A stretch of 64,000 bases of DNA from Cornus controversa. Taxonomy: Eukaryota > Streptophyta > Magnoliopsida > Cornales > Cornaceae. Where the stretch lies: the NCBI GenBank assembly GCA_026545225.1, contig CM048849.1, positions 48,591,836 through 48,655,835 of the forward strand. The letters run 5' to 3'. The translations under genes were made by a program, and so were the position numbers. Position 1 is the stretch's first letter. Each line of letters starts with the position of its first letter. This document shows positions 26,570-37,269 of this stretch, one piece after another. The notes under the pieces are model-generated. The model ran no database searches and was not told the origin of the DNA. It saw only the letters and a program-made list of their open reading frames with translations.

Positions 26570-27421
26570 ACATAAATGGCTAAGCATTAAATCTATATAT
26601 AACTATTCCACTCTCTGTCTCACTCGATCTTTTTACCCTTCTGTAGGGTACCCTTTTCTTATTATCCCACATATTATATTTTCTCTTTATTAGAATTTTT
26701 TTCTTTTCCATAATAAAAAAATTAATTTATAGCTAATTACACTTGTATATATTTCATTTATATTTGTTTTGATTACAGGGAATGTATCGTCTTGGAGTAA
26801 GGAGATTGGCTGTTGTGGGGCTACCCCCATTCGGATGTTCGCCACTTGTCAAGACCTTAAAGGACGAGACAATATGTGAAGAGAGTTATAACAAAGTGGC
26901 ACTCTCATTCAATTCTAAGTTAAAAGCAAAGTTGGCTACTCTAAAGACATCAATGAACATCAGAAATGCCTATATAGATATATACACTATCATAGACAAG
27001 GCATTACACAACCCCAAGAAATATGGTTAGTATAATTCAATTTTAATTACTTTCTCATCTTGGTTTATAATATTACTATTATATATGCTTAATTTTTATT
27101 TTTGTTTTTCTATATTCATTCAATTTGTCCTGTATTAGTTTTGGAGCAACTTCAAGTGAAATTTTTTGAGGTTGTTTTCAAGAAAATTCTTGGATTATGA
27201 TGGGGTTGACTGTTGTTTTTGTTCAATATTTGACAGGTTTCACAGAAACTGAAAAGGGTTGTTGCGGGACTGGAACTATAGAATACGCGGATTCATGCAG
27301 GGGTTTGAATACGTGCAATGATCGTACAAAATACGTATTCTGGGATGCAGTTCATTTGACAGAAAGCATTTATAAAATCATTGCTGAGGAGGCTATTGAA
27401 GCAGTCATTAATTCTCAGTGA
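22426..27421 (+). CDS. GDSL esterase/lipase (At2g40250-like), five exons
   Basis: Secreted serine esterase of the plant GDSL family, likely extracellular. Exons 22426-22705, 25122-25252, 26270-26503, 26779-27025 and 27237-27421 join in phase to 1,077 bp, giving 358 residues, the normal family length. The first ATG of a (GAT)n run begins five Met codons, followed by a hydrophobic signal peptide ending near VRA. Block I is VFGDSSVDPGNNN (nucleophile Ser); block II is VSFASGGAGYDD; block III is MGTNDF; block V is FWDAVHLTE (Asp and His of the triad). GCCGTGTIEYADSC-type Cys motifs near the end are typical. All introns are GT-AG. Intron 1 is 2.4 kb and contains an inverted-repeat transposon and (AT)n tracts; introns 2 and 3 carry compound microsatellites. 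The substrate cannot be told from sequence. Confidence 0.95.
23810..24364. mobile_element. Inverted-repeat transposon in GDSL intron 1
   Basis: Imperfect TIRs of roughly 150 bp. The left arm (about 23810-23985) and reversed right arm share AACTTT(C/T)TTC, TGTGCAAAAA, TAAACTATTTTTTTT, CAAATCAA(T/C)CTCTCAT and ATGACATATATACTCTTT. The right border abuts the (AT)n array at 24365. A non-repeat core at about 23985-24115 reads on the minus strand as an open frame with SKIEAKLVDIHLSQTLLKQK, possibly captured host sequence, unidentified. The long text-like TIRs suggest a MULE, but no target duplication was found. Confidence 0.55.
24365..24415. repeat. (AT)n microsatellite in GDSL intron 1
   Basis: About 25 uninterrupted units immediately beside the intronic inverted-repeat element. 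Confidence 0.97.
25309..25352. repeat. (CA)n(TA)n compound microsatellite, GDSL intron 2
   Basis: About 13 CA units pass directly into about 9 TA units, 55 bp after the exon-2 donor. Confidence 0.95.
26507..26572. repeat. (CT)n(CA)n compound microsatellite at GDSL intron 3 donor
   Basis: The exon-3 donor is GTCTCC at 26504. The pyrimidine repeat starts within the donor neighbourhood and runs about 66 bp as CT then CA. Confidence 0.95.
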
Positions 27422-27644
27422 TAATGCATGTATTTTCTCTATTTGTGATTCATGTGTGTGGGCAATCTTTCTACTTTATGTTTCTTTTGCTTGGAAGTAT
27501 TGGCTAGTATAAAAGATCGATGTCATCATGTTTAAGTGCACTTAATTTCACTACCTTTTCCTTAATCTCATGGCATTTAGATTTGAAATTGGTGCCTATT
27601 TCATGGAATAGAATCCATCAAATTATTAAAGTAGTATGCTTTCA

Positions 27645-27905
27645 TACCTGTCACGACTCGTTCACTCTGTGTAGATATTGTTTACTTTATGTACTCTTCT
27701 CTCAATCGCTGGCGTGACCCTCATGAATTTGTGTACACTCTTTCCATTTTCGGCTAGAGATTGGTTCTGCTATCATTTGTCGCGACCTACCCTACACCAT
27801 GTAAATATTATCCCCTTTGCACATTCTCCTCTCAATGATCACAATTTTCAAAATAATCCAGTGATATCTCCTCTTCTCAAAGTGGAATTGTCACTGTGTG
27901 AGAGT
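27645..27905 (-). mobile_element. Ancient TRIM-like LTR pair
   Basis: Two related segments begin CTGTCACGACTCG (about 27649) and TTGTCGCGACCTACC (about 27777). They share ...GTAGATATTG/GTAAATATTAT... and TCTCCTCTCAAT-like motifs. Between them lies GATTGGTTCTGCTATCA, which on the minus strand resembles a worn TGGTATCAGAGCC primer site next to an LTR end. A decayed miniature LTR element in minus orientation is the best reading; divergence is high. Confidence 0.35.
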
Positions 27906-28482
27906 TCAAATTTCATAAAAACAAATGGGTGTTAAAAAAAAAAAAAAAAAAAAGGAGAAAGAAGAAACTGTATATAGATTGATATATAGTCTTGATCAAG
28001 TCTTTCAGCTAAGAATGTATTTTGATTATAGGAAATAAGCCTATTTAGTGTGGCTTTAGCAATTAGATTTGCACCAAGATACAAGACACCCCTATGATAA
28101 ATGGAAAAAAAAAAAAAAAATCAGTCCGGTGGTATGTCTTCGAGTCTCCTTAAGGACAAATGGATGTCTGAGTTCTGTGTCGGAAAAAATAAATAAATAA
28201 ATAAATAAATGAAAGAAGGTATTTTATTGTAGGTTCCTCGTACATTTTATTAGCAAAACAGGAGCATTCTGGCAAGAATAGTTTGGAGCTTCATAGGGGA
28301 TCATAGATGAGCTCAGATGACAATCAAAGTAGTAAAATTCAAACAATAAGTCAATCAAGTCATTCTAATTTAAGCGTATCACGTCAATCGCGATTTCTTG
28401 CGGCAAGTACACAAGTTTCCTCTCCCTGATGCATCGAATCCAGATGGACGCAGCTGAGTGACATTGTTTTGCTTCACTAACA

Positions 28483-28526
<44 letters not shown>

Positions 28527-30130
28527 GACCTCCCCTGTTTTCGTTGCCAATTTTATTTTTATATGATGAATCATGTATCTTAGAAACCAATCTAATCCCC
28601 TTTCTTCCTTTAATCATGGTGGGCATTTTTGAGCCCCAATTAAATGACCTAACAGTCACTTTCAGCCTTTCAGGATTGACTGTATAAAAGATTGACAGCA
28701 TATAAGTATTAAAAAGGTTTTTTTTCTCTTTTTATGAATTTCCTTTTTATTAAGTCTGGTACAGGAGAATATTCATTATTTTCGATATTGAAAACAGAGT
28801 TCATAAAATTACCAGAAAAAAAAAATACAGAGTTCATATAGCCATGGGATATGCTTATATCAAGATAAAAGTATCCTTTTCCGTGTACTGGACCACATGT
28901 ACATTTTAAATCTACATGCTATACCTTATATTAAGGATATAATACTCATGCAACACATTTAGTTCGAACATGAAACATATTTCATCAAAATACAACCCTA
29001 AAATAACATTAATTATATTGAGAACGCAACGCTTTTTCAACGTTGTTATATCATCGATTTAATGGTATTGTGTAGTGTTGCATCCTCAATTAAATTGTAC
29101 AGTAAAATACAGTACACAAAATGTACGAGAGAGGATCCAAGTTCCATATAAATGATGCATGCTTTAAGTCCAATACCCTGAAAATGGTACCACACTTTCA
29201 CAATGTTTATGAAACTATTTCAGTGTGTATAGACACATATTGGTCTTGATACTAAACTTGTGTGCTAGAACTTCTCAACTATTAAATAAGTCCTTATATG
29301 ACAAGAACCTTTTGAATGTAGGGTTAAATATGATATCAATTAGGAAGAAAGGAATGTTTTCTAAGAACAGTGTCTTCAAAGTTTTAAAACTATAGTTGCC
29401 CATAGATAACTAATTTGTAGAGAGGCATTGTGTAATGACTGATGAGAAGTATCTCCTAAGAAATGACCAAGTAAAGCTCCCTATCTCTCTCTCACATCTT
29501 TTTCAAAAGCACACAAGCAATACCCTTGCCAGTACAGCAACTCAAATGAAAAGGTCAAACTGATTTGCATATACATCCTTACTTTCTGGCACATTTCTGC
29601 ATATATCCCTTATTATTTTCATCTAACCATACAATTGAAATGATTTAACTCACTATTAATATTCAAGAGGAATAAACTTGATCTAAGTAAGCAAATTGGG
29701 TCCTAAACCCCAAATCATATCTTCCTAAGGAGGCTGATATATAAATGAAAAGATCACCTGGATAGTGTAGGTTGAGGAAGTGCAAAATCATACTAAACCA
29801 AAAATCAGAAATATGACAAACTATGGGGACCAGTGCAAAAACAAATGAAAACTAGGAGTCTTGCCTAGTTTTCCAGTTCTCTGTTTCTTTCCTAATCACC
29901 ATTAAGTACAGGAAGGATATCCAATAAAATATACAAATGACATAGCTTCTACACCCTCTAATGATTAGCACAGCCATACAATTCAACATATATACATTAA
30001 AATATCAAGCTTACCACCTTTCTTAATGTCTAAATTCTCAATATCCCCCTTCAATTCAGATAGTCAGTTGCTTGCAGCACAATTTTCCTACTGCGTTCCC
30101 ATCCATACATTGAATAGGATATCATTGCTT
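27906..30130. other. Intergenic DNA between GDSL and ERF genes
   Basis: Contains poly-A runs, (AAAT)n near 28190 and an (AT)n tract at 28486-28523. Bases 28370-28470 are less AT-rich, and 28525-28700 has a minus-strand frame (VTVRSFNWGSKMPTMIKGRK) of unknown origin. No gene is supported. The ERF promoter lies in the last part. Confidence 0.4.
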
Positions 30131-30135
30131 AGTTG

Positions 30136-30147
30136 TTATATATAATT
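30136..30147 (+). promoter_or_regulatory. Possible TATA box of the first ERF gene
   Basis: TTATATATAATT, about 115 bp before the start codon. A second TATATAT lies at 30182-30188, so the transcription start is uncertain (about 30170 or 30215). This decides whether both upstream ORFs are transcribed. Confidence 0.35.
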
Positions 30148-30221
30148 AAATTAAAGATTGAGCAACGCGTCTAGCTTTATTTATATATCAAAAAAATCCA
30201 TTCTTCTCAATTCTCTTGTTC

Positions 30222-30227
30222 ATGTGA
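30222..30227 (+). promoter_or_regulatory. Start-stop upstream ORF (ATGTGA)
   Basis: A minimal uORF with ATG directly followed by TGA, 33 bp before the ERF start. Such elements can hold ribosomes in known plant leaders. The role here is inference. Confidence 0.4.
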
Positions 30228-30251
30228 ATTTGGTAGGTTGGATTTTGTGGC

Positions 30252-30293
30252 ATGCAGATATGGAGCACAATACAGCATCCGAAGCGATATTAG
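30252..30293 (+). promoter_or_regulatory. Overlapping upstream ORF of the first ERF
   Basis: Thirteen-codon ORF starting eight bases before the ERF ATG in another frame and ending at TAG inside the coding region ([13 protein letters not shown]). Ribosomes starting here would miss the main ATG, so it should lower ERF translation if present in the mRNA. Confidence 0.4.
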
Positions 30294-31084
30294 AGAAGGT
30301 GTGGATGAATTTCATTGCCAAAAATGAGACAGACAACGCGACACAAAAGGCGTCTGAAGTGTCCAACCCATGGGAAGAACTGCCTAGTCTTGATGGTAGA
30401 GACGGGTCGATGGAGGTTCTACAAAGGCTTCCAAGTCTTGGGAGATGGATATCAATGGGAGCTGATACATGGGAGGAACTTCTGAATGGAATAGTTCCTC
30501 CAAGTAACATGGAAAACTCATGTAGCCTAGACTCAAATAGCAGCAGAACCAACTTGGGTTTGAAGCCAAATGCTGTGAGAATTGATCAGAAGGTGGCTAC
30601 TAGACACTATAGGGGAGTTAGGAGGCGGCCTTGGGGCAAGTACGCGGCAGAGATAAGGGATTCATCGCGAAAAGGGGCTCGAGTTTGGCTCGGGACTTTC
30701 GAGACAGCTGAAGAAGCTGCCTTGGCTTATGACAAGGCTGCATTGAGAATTAGGGGTTCCAAGGCACATCTCAACTTCCCACTTGAGACCGTTGCGAAAG
30801 CCATGGGATTTGCTTGTGGAAAAAAAGATTTGAAATGTTCATCAACAACTTTTCAAGGGAATGACTTTGCTTACCCATTTGTTGGGTGTGGTGAGGTGAT
30901 TTCTCATCCTCAGAAAAGGGTTTCAAGGGAGTGGGAAGAGCAGGAGGGGTTGGTTGTGTCTGGACAACCTGCATTGAAGAGAAAGGCAAGCATAAAAGAA
31001 ACATTTGGGAATGATCACTTTGATGTGTTGGAGTTTCAGGATCTTGGAAGTGATTACTTGGAGAGTTTGCTGTCCTGTTTGTGA
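30260..31084 (+). CDS. AP2/ERF transcription factor, ERF subfamily
   Basis: Intronless gene for a 274-residue nuclear DNA-binding protein. The AP2 domain lies at about residues 118-176, starting [20 protein letters not shown] and ending near LNFP. It has the [10 protein letters not shown] element with Ala14 and Asp19 that mark the ERF rather than the DREB subfamily, so GCC-box-type targets are expected. The N-terminal part is acidic with WEEL repeats ([18 protein letters not shown]). The C terminus, [18 protein letters not shown], is an acidic/hydrophobic motif like group IX activators. The start is the first in-frame ATG (30260); the frame is open upstream to 30158 without another ATG. A second ERF lies at 50.4 kb and a 3'-end fragment of this gene type at 46.1 kb. 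Confidence 0.95.
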   Translation: MEHNTASEAILEKVWMNFIAKNETDNATQKASEVSNPWEELPSLDGRDGSMEVLQRLPSLGRWISMGADTWEELLNGIVPPSNMENSCSLDSNSSRTNLGLKPNAVRIDQKVATRHYRGVRRRPWGKYAAEIRDSSRKGARVWLGTFETAEEAALAYDKAALRIRGSKAHLNFPLETVAKAMGFACGKKDLKCSSTTFQGNDFAYPFVGCGEVISHPQKRVSREWEEQEGLVVSGQPALKRKASIKETFGNDHFDVLEFQDLGSDYLESLLSCL

Positions 31085-31969
31085 GAAAATTTAGAATAAG
31101 GTACCAACAAAAAATGATAGTAATGTGGCGAAGAAATATATACTTTCAATATGTATATGTAGCATATATAGGTGTAATTGTTTTATTACAGATATATTGC
31201 ATTGTTGGCCATGTGGAGACTGCCCATGTAGCTAGACCTGGGTGGCTTGAATTAATTTGTAGCCAAGAAATAGTTTTGTTGCTCTTCATTAAGGAGATCG
31301 GCTCACAATTTACAATCTCTTTTTGTGTATAGAAAGGCATCAAATTAAATGCAACGTTTTTATCTTAAAGAACTGAATTTTTATTTTTATTTAAGTTGTT
31401 GATTAAACTTTGTTATTCTTCATCATTTCCACCCTATTCGATTACAATTTTTTTTTCCTTCCCAATGGAAAAGCCCATGATTAATTGAGGTTTCCTTGGA
31501 GTTTGTGAGCTTTTCAATTGCACATAGGCCAGAGTGATGGGCCTCATTATTGGGCTGAAGAATTCCAAGGGTTTGGCTCATAGTACGACGAAATGGACCT
31601 CAAAAGCTATTAATACAATAATAATCATGATGATGATGATCATAGTTAGTAAAAGTAAAATATGGTACCGGAGAAAACGGATTCGGCAATGTACGAGAGT
31701 ATAATTCAAATTTCTTTTAAAAAATGTTACAAAAATATGGACAAAAAAAATAAAAAAGTAAAACTATGAATACAGAGACCTGCCTGTTTAATACGTTGTA
31801 TGTATTAAAAATTCGGAACAAAAAATTCAACAATACACATATTATATAAAAGAAAATGTAACAAATAATAAAATAAATTATCATCTCATGCAAATTGATA
31901 TTATCACAATAACCATGGAATATCACAAAAAGATCTATAAACTTCCGGAAAAAAAAACAATAAATTAAA
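31085..31969. other. 3' flank of the first ERF
   Basis: Probable 3' UTR to about 31360, then AT-rich DNA. Bases 31555-31610 (around TTGGCTCATAGTACGACGAAATGG) are similar to sequence at 46185-46240 next to the ERF fragment. No gene. Confidence 0.5.
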
Positions 31970-32182
31970 GAGAAATGCTAAACGTCATGAAATTATTTCA
32001 TGAATTTGTATCATAAATGATGTGGCAGGTAACGTGGAAAGTTAGTATTGGTGGAATTCAGTGATAATATCATGAGACTATGTGTATGGGGGGACTCCCA
32101 CCAATACTAACTCTTCACGTTACCTATCACATCATTCATGATACAAATTCATGAAATTATTTCATGACATATAGCATTGCTC
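31970..32182. mobile_element. MULE-type MITE, 213 bp, with 9-bp target duplication
   Basis: TIRs of about 85 bp start GAGAAATGCTAAACGTCATG on the left and, reversed, GAGCAATGCTATATGTCATG on the right, with a short spacer around 32055-32100. It is flanked by exact TAAATTAAA repeats (31961-31969 and 32183-32191). A diverged relative is at 21925-22105. Confidence 0.9.
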
Positions 32183-32284
32183 TAAATTAAAAGACCTATA
32201 AGAGCCACAAAGTGTTTGGATGGTATGTCACTAAACCTAATTGTAGTTCAGTAATGATTGGTTTCTAGGTACAAAAAGCACGAT

Positions 32285-32364
32285 GGATGCAATAATTAAT
32301 ACTACTAAGATGCAAGCTCTCAGCGGATGCAATAATTAATACTACTAAGATGCAAGCTCTCAGC
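32285..32364. repeat. Perfect 2 x 40-bp tandem duplication
   Basis: The unit GGATGCAATAATTAATACTA...CTCTCAGC occurs at 32285-32324 and 32325-32364 without a difference, a very recent duplication. Confidence 0.95.
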
Positions 32365-32739
32365 AGAAGTGGGAATATACAGAGTCACAAAATTGGGTAT
32401 AGTTTTATATCAAATTGCTTAAGATTCGCGAAGTTTGTGAAAGATGTGTGAGAAACAACTCAACTCAGGATGGTATGTTGTCATGATCTTTTAAATGCTT
32501 AGCTTAGTTCATAGCAATGCATTGTTTAAGTGCCTTAGCTTACAAACTCCAGTGCAGATTGAACATGATCCAATCATCCCTCTGTAATGCACAAAGTAGC
32601 CTCTTTGCAACCGTTCCAACCCAAGCACAGTTGTTTCCAAGATCATTATCAAAAGGCCCATTCAACAGAGAGTGCATTCTCATCAAAATTTATAAACCAC
32701 CCATCTAATGTAATCATCAAAACTGCAACTAACACAATG

Positions 32740-34348
32740 TTATCGACCCACTGTAAGGATATCTGATCCAGGGGAGAGACATGATAGAAGACTGAACCAT
32801 CTTAATTTCCTCATGTGTAGGGTGTCCTCCACCAATGCCCAAACAATAATTAGACCACATTGTTGTTTTCATTCCATCAAGCAAACTTGCATCCATTGCT
32901 TGACACTCGGACTCACTACCATCATTTGTTCCCTCCAACGCCTTCAATACTTGCCTCATCGTTGGCCAACTACTCGGATCCCGGTGTACACATAACAATC
33001 CCAAATGAAGCACCCTCTCAACTCCTCTTCACTGTACCCACCCTTGGCCTTTAGCCGCTCATCCAGAGTAATAATCGGTTCCCCTCTCTCCATCAGCCAT
33101 GACACCAAGTCAATCAACCCCGGCTTCCCTTCTTGGATGGGACCTCGCCCACACACCACCTCTAGAACGAAGACCCCGAAACTGTATACATCGGTTTGAG
33201 CCTGAGGCACGCCCTGTTCCAACAACTTCAGGTGGCATGTACCCCACAGTGCCAACCACTTGTGTCATTCAAGACAATTCTCTATGATTGTGCATTTGGG
33301 CCAATCCAAAATACCCCAACTTAGCATTCATATCCCTATCGAGTAACGCATTGCTTGCCTTAATATCTCTGTGCAAGACTCTGGCTTCCCATTCCTCGTG
33401 CAAATACAAGACCCCACAAGCCACATCTTTTAAGACTTTAATCCCCTCTTCCCAACTCGGCACCATACCATCTTCACACCCAAAAAGCCTCTTATCCAAA
33501 CTCCCATTTTCCATATAATCATACACCAAAATTGAGCTTCTATTCTCTCTTTTACACCAACCCCTCAATCCTACCAAGTTTCTATGCCTCAACCTGCCTA
33601 AACTTGAAACCTCAGACATGAATTCTCTCATCCCATGCTCACTTTCGTGTGAAATGCGCTTTATGGCCACTTCAACTCCTCCTACCAATACCCATTTATA
33701 GACCTTCCCATTCCCACCACACCCAATTACACTTTTTTTTTCTTCTGAAAACCCATTAGTTGCTGCGAAAATCTCTTGATAAGCCATCCGATGAGGCCAA
33801 TATTCCAACTCCCAATATTCCATTTTCACTCTCCCTTTCCTTTACTTTCTCTTAAGCAAAACCACATACATCACAGCTCCACATCCAATAACAAACACAC
33901 CACCAACACTAACCCCTACAATGAACGAAAAACCGAACCATTCGAAGGAATAAACGATTGCGAACACCTTGTCATCAAAGCGTCACCGATAAAGAAATTC
34001 GAATTGCTAAAGCTCCATGACGAAATCATATGATTTTCAACCAATTGCCCAGTGGCAGCACAAAACCCAACATACATTTGATCCAAGAAAACATCAGAAA
34101 GATCAATAGAAACGTTAATCAAAGGCCTTTTAGGCTTTATCATGCCCCTGTCGAAGCCATAGTAACGTTAATATGCAAATCAAAATAATCAATCTACACA
34201 CTTGATAGTCCCAACCACTGTTAAGATTCACTCTATGAAACTTTGAATTACCGTCACCATCATAATCCAAAAACCAATACCCAGCTTCATGAGCCGCCCT
34301 AAAAGACACAGAATTCACGTTGACCCTAACATGGTTGTCACTAATATT
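32740..34348 (-). pseudogene. L-type lectin receptor kinase (clade VII type), 3' part
   Basis: Minus-strand remains of a membrane receptor kinase, in order. Lectin C-terminal half from about 34345: SDNHVRVNVNSV, AAHEAGYWF, KRPLINVSIDLSDVFLDQMY, FSNSNFFIGDA. Then a membrane segment near 33860-33920 (VGVSVGGVFVIGC). Then the kinase: ELEYWPHRMAYQEI, loop IGCGGNGKVY, Lys in VEVAIKRIS, HRDIKASN, TDVYSFGVFVLEVVCGR. The expected tail ILTVGR ends at a stop at 32740-32742. Damage seen: Trp codon to TAG in the V*IDYFDLHINVT segment, a frameshift before KPKRPL, TAA after the membrane segment, DFG changed to YFG, and frameshifts after QMHNH and near 33000. The 5' part is at 44266-44707, separated by a retrotransposon. 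The clade is judged from EYWPHR and C-terminal motifs. Confidence 0.9.
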
Positions 34349-34735
34349 TGTTTTACTCACAATTGTTTGAGATCCTTGACCAATTAATGATTGACCTAAT
34401 ACGCGGGGTGCCATAATTCTAATGGACTTAGAGATTTCTTACCAAACTATTCCTATCAGGTCGAGTCGTCGACCTAAGTTGGTTTAAGCGAAAGTTGGTA
34501 AGTAAGAATGCCCATCTCCTTAAGATTGTTATTGCTTTAAAAAAGGGCGTTAGAAGTTCTTTTATAATGATTTGCAAGCAATGTAAATGAATAGCAGTTA
34601 TACTTGAGTCTGTAACCCTTTCTTTATTGATCTTTTGAAGTAATTACAATAACAAACAAATTATAAATTTTGATTGAAATGAAATGATTAAATGCTAGTG
34701 ATAAAACTAAATGTATAATAGTAATGTTAGCCTCA
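34349..34735 (-). repeat. Partial 3' LTR of the Tat element
   Basis: Aligns with 42860-43235 of the 5' LTR (shared ATTGACCAAT, CTAATGGACT, CAAACTATTCCTATCAGGTC, CTGTAACCCTTTCTT). The remaining roughly 1 kb of LTR is missing, so an internal deletion removed it and probably the polypurine tract. Divergence between the copies is plainly visible, so the insertion is old. Confidence 0.85.
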
Positions 34736-34871
34736 CTTTTCTTTAAGCTTGTTGTTCATGGGTGTAAGGAAGAATAGTGTAAGTGCACTTGCAAACGAGT
34801 CGGCATTGGAAGACGGTGAGCCTCTTAGCCATGCAGAGGTTATCAATGAACTGGTTAAAGGGATCTTGTGA

Positions 34872-37130
34872 TTGAAATTTTATGGCAGCCATGAGATACT
34901 GGCAAGTATCTCGAATTCCAGCTCCTCCCATAACTTCGGTCTTGCCTCGGCCTTCGAGAGCATTCCATCATCTTTGTTTTCTCAGTACTCTCATTTAGTT
35001 GAGGAGCACCTTCCATTTCAGTGGGAGTTTTTGCACTCTATTGACTTGTCTAGCCTTTTTAAAAATTGTCCAATCCCTCAAAGTGATTGGACCGATTGGG
35101 TCGATCAGGTCAAAACTCAATATGGAGGATTATGGAAAAGAAGTTCACATTTGTGACACCATTCTCCTCTCAAATGATCAAATTATGATGGATAGGGAAG
35201 CTATCTTCTTTTTGTTTTTCTTTTGGTCATGCTCTACCAATGCATTTCACTTTCGGTATGGAATAATTAGTTCAACGGTGCTAGACATTTGTTTCCTCAC
35301 TGGGCTTAGACCACATGGTGAAGAGATAAATTCTCTTCTTGATGTTTCTAGTGTGTAATACAAATATCCAAATGAAGCCAAATACTTCTGAGCGTATTAC
35401 ATCACATGAATGATCGACATTGAATGTTACACATTCTAGCCTCTTAACTTATGTATTTTATTCTCTTAGTAATAGATTATTTTATGATTTTACTTTATTT
35501 TAGTGTTTTATGTATTTTCAGGGCCTTAATGATTATTTCAGTCAAAATCATGATTTTGGGCTTTTAAAGATGACATCTAAGAGGATTAGATGAAGCCTAC
35601 ATCAAATGGATCCGTTCAACTATTTATTTCAAATTAAATCAGCCCATGGAAGAGGTCCAAGAGAATTACAGCTACTTAAGAAGGTTACGGGCCTCAAGCC
35701 TAATTCTGCGCTTAATGCAATCTTATTCTCGTTTTGGAAAATGGACCAGAAGTATTATTTTCGAGTCTCAAATCAACTTAATTTAGTGTAGATTGAACGA
35801 AATTTGATTCTGCACACTTTTGTATTTCATGAAAATTTCGTGAATCAGACTTCTAGTGGATCAAAAGTTGGGCCGAACGTCAGCAGGAAAAACCCACTTG
35901 ATTAGTGCTGCGAGAAAACCTAATTAATTCTTAATTGGATTAGGACTTTGGTATATTCTTTTGGTGTATAAAGAAGAGAATTGAATGCTATTTTTGGTGT
36001 TGTTGAGAGAGCCTTTGGACAAAATTGAAGACATACTTTGCAGAGCTTTTGAGTGGAGAACAATTGGAGAACGAAGTCTTACGCATAATTCATGAAGATG
36101 ATGTCTTTGTCCTCAACCGTTGAAGCTTCTTCTTCTACCATAAGCGGCTAGTTCATCCACTAGGGTTTTGATGTAGCCGTAACAAAACATCAATGGTTTG
36201 ATTGTTTTAATTATTGGGGACCTTTATATACATGCATAGATTATGTAATTTAGAATATTTTTATTATAGAATTGAGCAATAAAAGTCTTATAAATTCAGT
36301 TTCAATGATTTTCTATCTTGTCTTAGATATTTAGTTGTTATTATTGAACTCAATCTCTCTTATTTTCTGTAATCATGAGAGTGATTATTACACAATGATA
36401 ATCACTGAATATATCATTATACGCTTTGATGGAGTATGCCTAGAGAAGATGGATCATACTACATCCTAGATTAGAGTAGTTAGGCAGATGGTCCATGCCA
36501 ATCGAAGATAGTCCATGACTTAGCCTTAATCATATGTTATCTTCTTAACGGATGAAAGTGAGCTTGTAGCCACCGACACCACTTATGCATGATGTAATTT
36601 CCCATAGTTATTTTATTTTGCTTTTTAATTAGTTTAAATATAAAAATCAGATTTCTCCTCTTTCTAAATTTAATTAGAATTAATTCCGTATTTCAACTCA
36701 TTTAGACCATAATCCCTGAGGTTCGACACCCCTTTCAATAGCCCTATTATGCAAGAAATTCGTTCTATTGCGAAGTGTGATAATTTTAATTGAGATGCAC
36801 TCACACAAGAATCAATGAACCCTTTCTCAAAGTCAATAAAGGTAGTGGAACCTCAATCTCTGATTCTAAGCATATTTCTTTTCTAACGTACTGGCTAAAC
36901 AGGTTTTTGTTCTGCGTTTCTTCGATCACTGTCACTAAAGAATTCACTCGGCTAGCCATTACCCCTCATTCTGGTAAAAAATCGCTCTTGCTCCCTTTCT
37001 ACTTTCTTATCTTTATCATGGCATTGGTGAGTATATCAACTCCAATTTCAAGACTTGTTATGGGCCTTTTGGCTTCTACAGCTTTGGGCATATGCATATT
37101 TTCAAAACTTCATTCTGATCTTGATATTTC
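34872..37130 (+). pseudogene. Plant mobile domain (PMD) extra ORF of the Tat element
   Basis: Plus-strand ORF, antisense to gag-pol. Segment 1 (about 34920-35357) reads HLPFQWEFLHSIDLSSLFKN, then after a +1 shift EVHICDTILLSNDQIMMDRE, WSCSTNAFHFRYG, ISSTVLDICFLTGLRPHGEE. Segment 2 (from about 36820) continues PFLKVNKGSGTSISDSKHIS, FLTYWLNRFLFC, VTKEFTRLAI. This matches the order of PMD proteins, which occur both as host nuclear proteins (MAIN/MAIL family) and as cargo in plant Ty3/gypsy elements and MULEs. A 1,404-bp solo LTR splits it. It is broken by at least one frameshift and stops, and sits where Tat elements carry extra antisense ORFs. Confidence 0.7.
35411..36814 (+). mobile_element. 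Solo LTR, 1,404 bp, nested in the PMD ORF
   Basis: Starts TGATCGACATTG and ends CACAAGAATCA, flanked by the exact 5-bp repeat ATGAA (35406-35410 and 36815-36819). It interrupts the PMD reading, which resumes on the right side. Features such as CTAGGGTTTTGATGTAGCC and CCTGAGGTTCGACACCCC suggest a long Ty3/gypsy (Athila/Tat-like) LTR in plus orientation. No internal region remains, as expected after LTR-LTR recombination. Confidence 0.8.
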
Positions 37131-37269
37131 AGCTGATCTTCTTATCCCTGGTTATCTTTATGCCATATCCAATAGAAGAGAAAAACCTTCAAATCCATGT
37201 TTTCTTTTTTCTATAATCTTCTTGCATATCGAGCTTCAAATATTTTCTTACCCTTCCGTCTGTGAGTTC

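Noticed and set aside
30158..30259. N-terminal extension of the first ERF
   Set aside because: The frame is open but has no ATG before 30260; the region is best read as 5' leader.
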